Assembly (NCBI RefSeq): GCF_018309085.1
Contig: NZ_CP070502.1
Span: 1,178,001 to 1,242,000 of the forward strand
DNA: 64,000 bases
Direction of reading: 5' to 3'
Source: Sporosarcina sp. Marseille-Q4063
GTDB taxonomy: Bacteria > Bacillota > Bacilli > Bacillales_A > Planococcaceae
The position numbers and the translations under genes are program-made. Positions within the stretch are counted from its first letter, which is position 1, and each line of letters begins with the position of its first letter. The notes beneath the pieces are model-generated. The model did not search any database, was not told the origin of the DNA, and saw only the letters and a list, made by a program, of their open reading frames with translations. Of the stretch, positions 9,347-18,007 are shown piece by piece.

Positions 9347-9393
9347 AAAAACTACGGGAGCAATCATTTCACTGATTGTTCCCGCAGTTTTTT
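9347..9393 (-). terminator. Terminator of the dipeptidase operon
   Basis: A long imperfect stem (AAACTGCGGGAACAATCA on the minus strand against TGATTGCTCCCGTAGTTT) followed by T residues lies immediately after the dipeptidase stop. A-rich and T-rich flanks would let it work in both directions. Confidence 0.8.
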
Positions 9394-10320
9394 TCATTTC
9401 GGACGATGATCCAAGAAATTTTGATAGGCAAATCCTTTTACTTCGTCTTCGCTATAATGTTTTTGAAGCTCGTTTAGTAAATTCGGATGCATGGAGGCAT
9501 CTTCTAAATTGATGATTTTCGATGCAATGCCGTCGAAATCTGAGCCTAAACCAATTTGTTTTACCCCGCCTAGCGAACAAAAATGATCGATATGTTTAAT
9601 GAGATCAGAAATCGTCACGTCCCCTTCTTCTTTCACAAACGGCGGGCAATAAACGACGTGTATGAGTCCATTTTTATCAAACATGGCTTTCGCTTGTTCG
9701 TCCGATAGATTTCGCACATGATCGCATAAAGCTCTGGCATTCGAGTGGCTTGCAATCGGATAAGTCGCTTCGTCCATGACATCCCAAAACGCTTTTTCGC
9801 ATAAATGAGAGACATCTGTCAGGATTTTATGACGGTTATTGAATTGGACGATTTCCCTTCCGAACGTAGTGAGTCCAGCGCCGCGTGATTCTCCCGCCCC
9901 GTCTGCAGCCAAATTCGCGTTATTCCAAGTGAGACCGATTGAGCGAACGCCCAGTTCATAAAGAATGCTTAATTTCTGAAGGTCGTTGCCAATGGCATCT
10001 ACCCCTTCTAGGGTTAAAAAAGCACCGATTTCTCCGTCTTTCAGCTGGTCAAAGTCGCCCCATTCTTTAATATGCTTCATATTCGGATTGTTAGCGAGGA
10101 CATCTGTGTAAAAACAATGAATTTGATCCAATGCAGCTTGAAATTTCTCGTCGGATTTCATGTCCGGTTCGATGAAAATCGCAAATGCTTGAACGCACAC
10201 GCCGCCTTTTTTCATTTTTTCATAATTCGTATCGAGTTCTGGCGAATTCTTGAATTTCAATGTTCCGTTTGACTCATAAAGTCTTAAAAGAACGTCGCAA
10301 TGTAAATCGATGATATCCAA
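9394..10320 (-). CDS. Membrane dipeptidase family protein (peptidase M19)
   Basis: A 308-residue member of the renal-dipeptidase (M19) family, zinc enzymes that hydrolyse dipeptides. The N-terminal metal ligands are in DIIDLHCDVLL; later motifs are FLTLEGVDAIG (bridging Glu), GVRSIGLTWNNANLAADG, DVSHLCEKAFWDV, PIASHSNARALCDHVRNL and QIGLGSDFDGI. No signal peptide is present, as usual for bacterial homologues. It starts at TTG 10320, 3 nt after the stop of the gamma-glutamyl hydrolase gene, which suggests joint breakdown of small peptides or gamma-glutamyl compounds. Confidence 0.9.
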   Translation of the reverse strand: MDIIDLHCDVLLRLYESNGTLKFKNSPELDTNYEKMKKGGVCVQAFAIFIEPDMKSDEKFQAALDQIHCFYTDVLANNPNMKHIKEWGDFDQLKDGEIGAFLTLEGVDAIGNDLQKLSILYELGVRSIGLTWNNANLAADGAGESRGAGLTTFGREIVQFNNRHKILTDVSHLCEKAFWDVMDEATYPIASHSNARALCDHVRNLSDEQAKAMFDKNGLIHVVYCPPFVKEEGDVTISDLIKHIDHFCSLGGVKQIGLGSDFDGIASKIINLEDASMHPNLLNELQKHYSEDEVKGFAYQNFLDHRPK

Positions 10321-10323
10321 TTT

Positions 10324-11040
10324 TCAGGACCTACTTTCTTTGCATTTTTCTACGAATTTATCAAAAAGCCGAAGCGACACGACTTCACCGTATTCCGCTA
10401 ATGCTTCCGGATGCCACTGCACGCCAAGTACAAAGTCATGATCTGTGCTTTCTACGGCTTCTATGATGCCATCGCTTGCGGTTCCGCTGATTTTGAGTGG
10501 TTTCGGAACGTCTTTTACTGCTTGATGATGGAATGAGTTCACTTTAATTTTAGTCGTTTCTGCTATTGATTCGAGAATGGACTCTTTTTTGACTTGAACG
10601 AAATGAGATTGATGACTTCTCGTCGCTTTTTGCGAATGTTGTAAGATCGTGTTTGCGCTTTGGGAATGAATGTCTTGAATAATCGCCCCGCCCAGTGCAA
10701 CGTTTAAAATTTGAAGACCCCTGCAAATACCTAGAATCGGTTTATTTGCCTGAAGCATTTCTTTCGCAAGTGCGATTTCAAGCGAGTCGCGAGTTGGCGA
10801 AACCTCACCTAGCAACGCATGAGGTTCTTCATCGAATAAAGTCGGATCGATGTCCCCGCCGCCTGTGAGTATTATTCCATCGATCAAATGGGCTACTTGC
10901 TTAGCATCTTCTTCTACACCAATCGGTAAAATAAGCGGTAATCCCCCGGCACGTTTGACGGCTGTTACATAATTGGTGTTCAATTGATGCTTTCTATCAC
11001 TGTCAACATCCGTGGTAATGCCGATAACTGGTTTCTTCAA
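10324..11040 (-). CDS. Gamma-glutamyl-gamma-aminobutyrate hydrolase family protein (peptidase C26)
   Basis: A 238-residue class I glutamine-amidotransferase-like hydrolase of the PuuD type. The nucleophile elbow is GICRGLQILNVALGG (Cys about 104), and the His-Glu of the triad is in VQWHPEAL. TGGGDIDPTLF and the opening PVIGITTDVDSD are typical of C26 peptidases. It begins at TTG 11040 behind GGGGG and is followed after 3 nt by the dipeptidase gene. With gabD nearby a GABA link is tempting, but no puu genes are present and the true substrate is unknown. Confidence 0.85.
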   Translation of the reverse strand: MKKPVIGITTDVDSDRKHQLNTNYVTAVKRAGGLPLILPIGVEEDAKQVAHLIDGIILTGGGDIDPTLFDEEPHALLGEVSPTRDSLEIALAKEMLQANKPILGICRGLQILNVALGGAIIQDIHSQSANTILQHSQKATRSHQSHFVQVKKESILESIAETTKIKVNSFHHQAVKDVPKPLKISGTASDGIIEAVESTDHDFVLGVQWHPEALAEYGEVVSLRLFDKFVEKCKESRS

Positions 11041-11065
11041 TTATATTCCCCCTAAACTTTTAAAT

Positions 11066-12007
11066 TTACTTTGTCGTGTAGTGCCAAACCCCATTTTGCA
11101 ATTCCCTTTGACAATCCCCTTTATGACGTAAATATTCAAGATGCGCCAATGTTTCGCCCACTGCAAAACGAACTTCGTGCACGGTTAATTCGAATTGGAA
11201 AAGACGATTGAAAACTTCGTAGACCGTAGCTCCTTGGCCGATTCCCTTCATCGTTTCTGCCAGCCTTGTATCATGGTGTTTTATAATTTCATCGATTCGA
11301 TTATTCGCTCCGTGGAATGGTTTTCCGTGGGAAGGGATGACAAAATCGATATCAAGTTTTTTTATTTTTTCCAATGAAGTCAGGTAGGATTCCAACGGGT
11401 TATCATTTCCATGGAACCAGTACGAAATATTCGGCGTAATTCTCGGCAAAATATGATCGGCCGAAAGAAGCACATTTTTTTCAGCATTATAAAAACAAAC
11501 CATGCCGTCCGAATGACCCGGCGCAAAGATTACCTCATATTCCAAACGGCCAACGGGAACTTTCTCGCCTTCGATAAAATAATGGTCAATTGTCGGATGC
11601 GGCGTAACCAGCGGTATAAATTCGACAGTATTTTGCACCATTTGCGCCCCGATGTCTTCGGGTATACCCGAGGCGTTATAATTACTATGTATGCTTCCGA
11701 GAAATTCATCCGTCCACGCAGTAAACCCCGCATTCGCATCAATTTTCGACATAGATACGCGCGCGCCGGTTTTCTGTTGAAGAGTCCCCGAATGCCCGAA
11801 ATGATCCGGATGATAATGCGTCAGATAGAGATCTGTGACGTTCTTTCCATGCAGTTTTTCGTCCCATAATTGAGTCGTATATGAATTATTCAATCCCGAA
11901 TCAATAACCGTCCATCCGTTTTCGCCTTCCGCCATAAAACAATTGACATGATTCAAACGAAACGGCAGCTCCACTCTTATTGGTGTAATCCCTAACTCTT
12001 TAAGCAA
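11066..12007 (-). CDS. MBL-fold metallo-hydrolase
   Basis: A 313-residue cytosolic metallo-beta-lactamase superfamily hydrolase. Metal ligands are in LTHYHPDHFGHSG, APGHSDGMVCF, SADHILPR and VIPSHGKPF. The C terminus has a winged-helix-like extension (VYEVFNRLFQFELTVHEVRF), as in the glyoxalase II-like/LACTB2-related branch. The TTG at 12007 is chosen because AGGAGG lies 7 nt upstream; a longer reading from 12124 would run through an upstream region without coding character. Its substrate is not known. It lies 25 nt upstream of the C26 hydrolase gene on the same strand. Confidence 0.85.
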   Translation of the reverse strand: MLKELGITPIRVELPFRLNHVNCFMAEGENGWTVIDSGLNNSYTTQLWDEKLHGKNVTDLYLTHYHPDHFGHSGTLQQKTGARVSMSKIDANAGFTAWTDEFLGSIHSNYNASGIPEDIGAQMVQNTVEFIPLVTPHPTIDHYFIEGEKVPVGRLEYEVIFAPGHSDGMVCFYNAEKNVLLSADHILPRITPNISYWFHGNDNPLESYLTSLEKIKKLDIDFVIPSHGKPFHGANNRIDEIIKHHDTRLAETMKGIGQGATVYEVFNRLFQFELTVHEVRFAVGETLAHLEYLRHKGDCQRELQNGVWHYTTK

Positions 12008-12107
12008 ATGAACTCCTCCTTTGATGATGAATATTCCTATGTACCTATCATACATGTTTTTGGAGTTTTGTGTTAAATGTGAATTTGACAGGAATTTTTT
12101 GAAGGAA

Positions 12108-12155
12108 TAAAAAAAGCCGTGCACGATTGAATTTGAAATTCAATCGCACACAGCC
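12108..12155 (-). terminator. Strong terminator after the alpha/beta hydrolase gene
   Basis: A near-perfect long hairpin centred on 12136 (GATTGAATTT against AAATTCAATC, extended outward by GTGC/GCAC and AGCC-type pairs) followed on the minus strand by a T run. Confidence 0.85.
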
Positions 12156-12160
12156 ATTCC

Positions 12161-13141
12161 TTACTTTTCAGCAACTAAATTGAGATAGTTGCCTAGGAAA
12201 TGTTGGACCTTATTTTTATACTCAGCTTTCTGCATGGCAAAAGATTCTCCGTGATTCGCCCCATCGACCAAATATAGTTCTGCTTCACTATTTGTGTGCT
12301 GATACAATTCCTTGGCCATCGCGACTGGAACGAATGTATCCGCGTTCCCGTGGACATACAGAATCGGGACATTCGTTTTTCCGACTTCCCTTAATGCGCT
12401 CGCTTCCTTGAACAAGTAGCCCGCCCGAATTTTTGTTAATAAACTTGTGCTATCCAACAAAGGAAATGCGGGTAGGTGAAACATGCGATCCATTTGATAA
12501 GCGAATAATTGGTAGACCGACTTATACGGACTGTCCGCAACGATTGCCTTGACTTGACGAGGCAATTCTTCTTCCCCGCTTGCCATTAGAACGGTTGCGG
12601 CACCCATCGATAATCCGTGGTAAACGACTTCGGTGTCAGCGCCTAGTTTAGTCACCAGCGTTTCTGTCCAATCAATCAAATCCAAACGATCCGGCCAACC
12701 GAAACCGTAATAATCGCCTTCACTCTTTCCATGACCTCGCGCATCCGCCATAAATATATTAAAGCCTAATTCCTCGTGATAATACTGACCGAAGAGTCCC
12801 ATCTGTTTCGCGTTTCCTAAATAACCGTGAGTCAAAATAACGAGCTTATTCGTCGGCATAGAAGCACCTAAATAATACCCCGAAAGTTGCATGCCGTCGC
12901 GAGAAACTATATTCATAGGTTCAAATTTTTGACTAGCCACCCAATCTTTCCATTGGCCTTTCGTATATAACGCCATTGATTCCGCAGACACTTCCAAATC
13001 CGCATTCTTCTGCAAGTATTCTTTCTCTCCCCTTTTGATTGCTAACTCATAAAAAAAGAAACTACCTGCGATTTGAATCACAAGAAAAACGACCGGGACT
13101 AGCAGCAAAATCATTTTCCATTTTATTTTTATCGTTCTCAT
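12161..13141 (-). CDS. Membrane-anchored alpha/beta hydrolase
   Basis: A 326-residue serine hydrolase with one N-terminal membrane helix (MILLLVPVVFLVIQIAGSFFF), so the catalytic domain probably faces outward. Motifs in order: HGYLGNAKQMG (oxyanion hole region), DARGHGKSEGD, the nucleophile elbow GLSMGAATVLM, HGNADTFVP (acid) and the histidine in VDGANHGES. This resembles the B. subtilis YqkD group; the substrate is unknown. The ATG at 13141 has AGAAGGA directly against it, poor spacing, so a start a few codons later is possible. It is a single-gene unit closed by a strong terminator. Confidence 0.82.
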   Translation of the reverse strand: MRTIKIKWKMILLLVPVVFLVIQIAGSFFFYELAIKRGEKEYLQKNADLEVSAESMALYTKGQWKDWVASQKFEPMNIVSRDGMQLSGYYLGASMPTNKLVILTHGYLGNAKQMGLFGQYYHEELGFNIFMADARGHGKSEGDYYGFGWPDRLDLIDWTETLVTKLGADTEVVYHGLSMGAATVLMASGEEELPRQVKAIVADSPYKSVYQLFAYQMDRMFHLPAFPLLDSTSLLTKIRAGYLFKEASALREVGKTNVPILYVHGNADTFVPVAMAKELYQHTNSEAELYLVDGANHGESFAMQKAEYKNKVQHFLGNYLNLVAEK

Positions 13142-13267
13142 TCCTTCTCTAGTAGGCTATGACTTTCCATTCACTATACATCTACTAGTATACTACAAAA
13201 GCCATAGAAAACGATTGTTATTTTTTTGAAAGATTTTGAGCAGGAAAAACTTCATGGGCGATTACGC

Positions 13268-13327
13268 ACAAAAAAAAGATGTATCCAGAATCATTCTCCC
13301 TAAGGAAAAACGATTCAGCATACATCC
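13268..13327 (-). terminator. Terminator of the sugar ABC operon
   Basis: Stem GATGTAT/ATACATC with an inner GAATC/GATTC pairing, followed on the minus strand by an 8-nt T run, 15 nt after the last permease gene. Confidence 0.8.
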
Positions 13328-13341
13328 CACACCTAAAAAAA

Positions 13342-14220
13342 TCATTTATTTCCCGACTGTAGATTGATTCCTTGAATGAAATACTTCTGGAAAAAGAAGA
13401 ATAACAGAATGACGGGCAGAAGGACTAATAATGAGCCGGCCATCAAATAGTTCCACTGCGTATTCATCTCTCCTTTAAATACTTGGAGACCCAGTTGTAA
13501 TGTATATAAACTTTCATCATTCAAGTAGAGCAGCGGCCCGAGAAAATCGTTCCATGCGCCGTTAAAGGAGAATACGGCGACAGTCGCCATCGCCGGCTTC
13601 GTTAGCGGAATGCCGATTTTCCACCATATGTAAAAATGGCTGGCTCCCTCCATCTTTGCCGCCTCGACCAATTCATTCGGAATCGTCATATAAAATTGGC
13701 GGAGCAGGAAGATGAAAAAGGCGCTGCCGAAAAAGGACGGTACGACAAGCGGATAATAGGTATTGACCCATTGGAGCTTCGCAAACAAGACATACTGCGG
13801 AATGAGCGTCACGAATCCCGGAATCATCATCGTCGAAAGAACAATTCCAAACAGAATCGTTTTCCCTTTGAACGGAACTTTTGCAAATCCATATGCGATG
13901 AATGAATTGACAAAAACACTTCCGAACACCACGATGACGGTGATTGTGACCGTATTCACCGTATACAAATCGAACGGCGCAGCTTGCCAAGTCTTGACAA
14001 AGTTTTCCCAATTCCATTCCGAAGGGAAAAAGGAAGGTGGATAGGTCATCACTTCTTGCATGGTTTTCAATGCGGTCGAGAGCATCCACCAAAGTGGCGA
14101 CAAGATCAGCAGACTGCCGGCCGCTAGAAGAACGAAATTGATCAATGTAAATATTCTGCGTCTATTATAGACACTATCTAAATAACTTCCTTTCTCTTGA
14201 TTCGCATCGATATTTTTCAT
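13342..14220 (-). CDS. Carbohydrate ABC transporter permease, MalG/LacG type
   Basis: A 292-residue inner-membrane permease with six predicted helices. The EAA loop that contacts the ATPase is EAAKMEGASHFYIWWKIGIPL, the MalG-like form. It overlaps the other permease gene by 1 nt (TGATG arrangement) and is the last gene of the three-gene operon: binding protein, permease, permease. No ATPase gene is present, as is common in Bacillales where a shared MsmX-type ATPase serves several sugar importers. Confidence 0.92.
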   Translation of the reverse strand: MKNIDANQEKGSYLDSVYNRRRIFTLINFVLLAAGSLLILSPLWWMLSTALKTMQEVMTYPPSFFPSEWNWENFVKTWQAAPFDLYTVNTVTITVIVVFGSVFVNSFIAYGFAKVPFKGKTILFGIVLSTMMIPGFVTLIPQYVLFAKLQWVNTYYPLVVPSFFGSAFFIFLLRQFYMTIPNELVEAAKMEGASHFYIWWKIGIPLTKPAMATVAVFSFNGAWNDFLGPLLYLNDESLYTLQLGLQVFKGEMNTQWNYLMAGSLLVLLPVILLFFFFQKYFIQGINLQSGNK

Positions 14221-15128
14221 CAGTTATCCTCCCCTTCGTAATGAACCCAACGAGGAGCAAGCTTCAAGTTGATGATTGTAATGATAAAAACGATGACAAA
14301 CAGAATCCATGACATGGCCATGGCGTAACCCATATCGAATGACTCGAATGCTTTTTTCCACATATATAAATTGTAGAACAGCATGGAATTGACCGGTCCG
14401 CCTTCCCCGTTCGACATCACGTATGCCTCTTGAAAAATTTGGAATCCGCCGATTAGGCTTGTGACCATGTCGAAGAAAATTACTGGCGTAATCATTGGAA
14501 TCGTAATGTAACAGAACTGTTTCCATCTGCCCGCTCCGTCAATTCCAGCAGCGTCATAAAGACTCCGAGACACGCCTTGCATGCTCGCCAAATAGAGGAG
14601 CATTCCGCCGCCCACTCCCCATAGCTTCATGAATATGAGAGCAGGTTTTGTCCATGATGGATCGAATAACCAATTGGGTCCTGCAATTCCGAACCAAGCC
14701 AAGACGGTATTCACCATTCCGGATCCTGGCTCGAGAAGTTGCATCCATAGAAGATAAACCCCCACGCCCGAAAGAATCGCGGGCAAATAATAAACCGTCC
14801 TGAAGAAACGTAAACCGGGTACGTCTTGATTCAAAAGAGCCGACAAAAAGATCGCCCCTAGCGTCGTCAGCGGTACCGAAAAAAGTACGTAGTAAAGTGT
14901 ATTATAAAGAGATGTCCAAAAAAGTTGGTCACCCGTAAACAATTGTTCATAGTTGGCAAATCCGATGAAATCCATCTGCGAAGTAATGTCGTAATTTGTA
15001 AAACTAGCGAAAAATGAAAATAGAAGCGGGCCCGCCGTGAATACGACGAACCCAATGAGCCAAGGAAGGATGAATATGTATCCTTGCCTTCCTTCTCTTC
15101 GAATATGTAGCGGCTTCTTTTTAGCCAT
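14220..15128 (-). CDS. Carbohydrate ABC transporter permease, MalF/LacF type
   Basis: A 302-residue permease with six predicted helices, starting at a typical short basic N terminus then YIFILPWLIGFVVFTAGPLL. The coupling loop is DAAGIDGAGRWKQFCYITIPM. It pairs with the following permease to form the channel of a family-1 (CUT1) sugar importer. The gene lies 59 nt downstream of the solute-binding protein gene. Confidence 0.92.
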   Translation of the reverse strand: MAKKKPLHIRREGRQGYIFILPWLIGFVVFTAGPLLFSFFASFTNYDITSQMDFIGFANYEQLFTGDQLFWTSLYNTLYYVLFSVPLTTLGAIFLSALLNQDVPGLRFFRTVYYLPAILSGVGVYLLWMQLLEPGSGMVNTVLAWFGIAGPNWLFDPSWTKPALIFMKLWGVGGGMLLYLASMQGVSRSLYDAAGIDGAGRWKQFCYITIPMITPVIFFDMVTSLIGGFQIFQEAYVMSNGEGGPVNSMLFYNLYMWKKAFESFDMGYAMAMSWILFVIVFIITIINLKLAPRWVHYEGEDN

Positions 15129-15187
15129 TCATCTTCCCCCCTTGCTGCAAGGAGAATACTTCTCCCCTCGCAACACCTAATAATCAA

Positions 15188-16501
15188 TTACTTATTTTTT
15201 TCTATTAGTTTTTCCACTGCCGACTGCGCTGCCTGCAATCCTTCTGCCGAAGACTTTTTCCCAAGCAGGACTGCATCAAGTTCAGGGTTAATCAGATTGA
15301 TAAAGTCGGGCGCATTTACCGGAACCGGCGTCAATAGCGTTTGATCCATATTGTCTACGGCCATTTGGTACACCATGCGATCGGTTTCCGACATCTCTTC
15401 GCTCTTTGCGGCATTTTCCGCCGCCTCAATATTGGCGACATTATCGAAGTTTTTCACTGCCCAATATTCTTGAGCTTCTGCACCCGTCAAATATTTAATG
15501 AATTCCCATGCTTCCTCCGCATTCTTTGAACCTTCAGGTATTTCCGCGACGAATCCACCGCCCCAACTCGTATGACCGCTGCCTTCTGTCCGTTCAGGAA
15601 GCATTGCTACCCCGAAATTCAAATCTGGTGCGTAGTCGCGAATCTGCGTGTAGAAAGTCGGTGTGTTAACGAACATGCCAAGTTTTCCATTGAAGAATGG
15701 ATTTCCTTGTTGGCTATCAATCTGTGCTTGATAGGCGTTAATCGTGTTATCTCCGTACCGTTCACGCCATTTCACCAGCCAGTCAAGCGTATCCCGATTC
15801 ACATCCGTGTCGATTTTGACCTCTCCCTCGCTGTCAAAATAATTCATGCCGTCAGCATTCAACATCCAGACATCCGAAGCGACTCCCCAAAGCGGATAAA
15901 AACCTATGCGTTCATATGTATCGCCGTCTTTCTTATCTAATTTCGCGGCATACTCTTCCAGTTCTTCCCACGTAGTAGGCGGTTTCTCCGGATTTAGACC
16001 CGCTTCTTCGAAAGCGTCTTTATTATAATAAAGGATTCTCGTATCCGTATTGAAAGGAATGCCGTAAGAATCACCTTCGTGTAAAGTAGCTTCCCACAGC
16101 TCCGGATAGAAATCGACAGAGATATCATCTTTTTCAAGGAACTGCGATAAATTCATCGCTTGATTCTTTTGTCCGCGCAAAGCGGTAGCGTTGATATCGT
16201 TGATTACTACATCAGGTGGTGACTTTGCTGCAATCGCTGCCAATTCTTTTGTCCAAATATCGCCCCATGGGACAAAGGTATGTGTGACTTCAATTTCATC
16301 TTGCGATTGATTGAAATCCTCGACAATTTTTTCGACAACAGGTCGTCTAATTTCCGACCCCCAAAATATCCAAAAATCGACTTTCACTTTCTCATTCCCG
16401 TCCGATTCTTTCTGGCTCACAGTCCCAGTCTTGAAGCCGGCACATCCTGAAAGCATCAGAAAGAGGGCAGCCAATAATAAAATTGCTCGCCTCTTAACCA
16501 A
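15188..16501 (-). CDS. Sugar ABC transporter substrate-binding lipoprotein (family 1)
   Basis: A 437-residue extracellular solute-binding protein of the CUT1 type. The signal peptide ends MLSGC (Cys about 20). The mature domain shows VKVDFWIFWGSE, GIPFNTDTRILYYNKDAFEEAGL (family hallmark), PPTTWEELEEYAAKL and a late TSWGGGFVAEIPEG. It starts at TTG 16501, 8 nt after AAGGGGG. The sugar is not predictable; no glycosidase or regulator gene is adjacent. Confidence 0.92.
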   Translation of the reverse strand: MVKRRAILLLAALFLMLSGCAGFKTGTVSQKESDGNEKVKVDFWIFWGSEIRRPVVEKIVEDFNQSQDEIEVTHTFVPWGDIWTKELAAIAAKSPPDVVINDINATALRGQKNQAMNLSQFLEKDDISVDFYPELWEATLHEGDSYGIPFNTDTRILYYNKDAFEEAGLNPEKPPTTWEELEEYAAKLDKKDGDTYERIGFYPLWGVASDVWMLNADGMNYFDSEGEVKIDTDVNRDTLDWLVKWRERYGDNTINAYQAQIDSQQGNPFFNGKLGMFVNTPTFYTQIRDYAPDLNFGVAMLPERTEGSGHTSWGGGFVAEIPEGSKNAEEAWEFIKYLTGAEAQEYWAVKNFDNVANIEAAENAAKSEEMSETDRMVYQMAVDNMDQTLLTPVPVNAPDFINLINPELDAVLLGKKSSAEGLQAAQSAVEKLIEKNK

Positions 16502-16632
16502 CTATATAACCCCCTTATATAATTCTAATATGTAGAAGTGCTTCGGCCGCAGTTCGACATATTTACATGTATTTACCCCTAACAAAATACAATAAACCCT
16601 ATTTTCTAACAATTCGACAGAAAGTCCCACGC

Positions 16633-16665
16633 AAAAAAGGACCAATCTTCAAAGGATTGGTCCTT
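16633..16665 (-). terminator. Terminator after argH
   Basis: Perfect stem GGACCAATC/GATTGGTCC with a T run on the minus strand, just after the argH stop codon. Confidence 0.88.
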
Positions 16666-16678
16666 GGTCATAGTATGT

Positions 16679-18007
16679 TTAACTTAAAACTTCTTTCATC
16701 AAGCCTTTATTCCCTTTTGTCAATAAATTCTCGTAATCGATGTACTCGTAAATATCGTCTCCGATGGTGTTGCTGAATTTCGCCATTTCCACAAGCGTCA
16801 AATCCTCGATTGCTTTACCGTGTTCTTCGCAGTAAATAATGAGTTGTCCGACGATTCCATGCGCGTCTCTGAAAGGCGTTCCTCGACTCACCAAATAATC
16901 GGCAACTTCCGTAGCATTCAAGAAGCCCGCTTTAACTGCTTCTTTCATTTTATCCGCGTTGACATGAAGCGTATCAATCATTTTCGACATGATTTCTAAA
17001 CAATCCATCACTGTATCGAGTGCATCGAAAAATTGTTCTTTATCTTCTTGCATATCTTTATTATACGTAAGCGGCAACCCTTTTAACGTTGTCAGTAAAG
17101 CAAATAACGACCCATAAACACGCCCCGTTTTTCCGCGAATTAATTCCGCAGCGTCTGGATTTTTCTTTTGCGGCATGATGCTGCTGCCTGTTGAGTACGC
17201 ATCATCCATTTTGATGAACTGGAATTCTTGGCTGCTCCATAAAATGAGTTCTTCGCTTAATCGGCTTAAGTGCATCATAATGATCGAGAAATCGGACATT
17301 AATTCCAATAAATAATCACGATCGCTGACTCCGTCCAAGAAGTTATCGACAGGTTTCGTGAATCCTAATAATGAGGTGGTTACGTCGCGGTCGATATTAT
17401 GCGTTGTTCCTGCCAAAGCACCGCATCCGAGCGGGTTTTCATCTAAAATCTCAATCGCGTTTTCGATACGTTTTTTATCGCGAGCAAACATTTGCGCATA
17501 GGCGCCGAGATGATGACTGAACGTCACGACTTGGGCACGTTGCAAATGTGTGTAGCCCGGCATGATGACGTTATTGTCTGCCGCTTTCTGATTGAGCGAC
17601 ACAATCAGTTGTTGAAGGGAGTCCATAACGTCGCTTGCTTTGTTTTTCGCATAAAGTCTCATATCCACCGCGACTTGGTCGTTACGGCTACGTGCGGTAT
17701 GAAGTTTTTTACCTGTTTCGCCGATTCGTTCGGTTAAATTCACTTCGATAAATGAGTGAATATCTTCGTAATTACCTTCGATTTTTAATTCCCCGGATTC
17801 GATATCCGCTAAAATTTCTTTCAGACCATTGACTAAAAGTTCGCCTTCATCTGCAGTCAATAAATCGCTATGAACGAGCATCGTCACATGCGCCAAGCTC
17901 CCTGCGATATCTTCTTGATAGAGTCTTTTGTCGACTGGCAATGATGTATTAAATTGCTCCATGATTTCATGTGCTTTACTGGAAAATCTTCCACCCCAAA
18001 GTTTCAT
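16679..18007 (-). CDS. argH: Argininosuccinate lyase
   Basis: Converts argininosuccinate to arginine and fumarate. The 442-residue protein opens MKLWGGRFSSKAHEIMEQFN and carries the fumarase-superfamily signature GSSIMPQKKNPDAAELIRGK with its catalytic serine, as well as YTHLQRAQVVTFSHH and HTARSRNDQVAVDM. It is a little shorter at the C terminus than the usual 455-460 residues. argG is not next to it; instead it directly follows an NhaC-type antiporter gene with no spacer, so the two form one transcript. Whether this copy serves arginine biosynthesis or a catabolic or transport-linked role depends on whether another argGH exists in the genome. Confidence 0.92.
   Translation of the reverse strand: MKLWGGRFSSKAHEIMEQFNTSLPVDKRLYQEDIAGSLAHVTMLVHSDLLTADEGELLVNGLKEILADIESGELKIEGNYEDIHSFIEVNLTERIGETGKKLHTARSRNDQVAVDMRLYAKNKASDVMDSLQQLIVSLNQKAADNNVIMPGYTHLQRAQVVTFSHHLGAYAQMFARDKKRIENAIEILDENPLGCGALAGTTHNIDRDVTTSLLGFTKPVDNFLDGVSDRDYLLELMSDFSIIMMHLSRLSEELILWSSQEFQFIKMDDAYSTGSSIMPQKKNPDAAELIRGKTGRVYGSLFALLTTLKGLPLTYNKDMQEDKEQFFDALDTVMDCLEIMSKMIDTLHVNADKMKEAVKAGFLNATEVADYLVSRGTPFRDAHGIVGQLIIYCEEHGKAIEDLTLVEMAKFSNTIGDDIYEYIDYENLLTKGNKGLMKEVLS

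Noticed and set aside
11411..11869. 152-residue plus-strand frame opposite the MBL hydrolase
   Set aside because: Antisense shadow with skewed arginine-rich content; the minus-strand frame has all metal-binding motifs.
13673..14092. 139-residue minus-strand frame inside the MalG-like permease gene
   Set aside because: Out-of-frame shadow; composition is unlike a real protein and the permease frame has all expected motifs.
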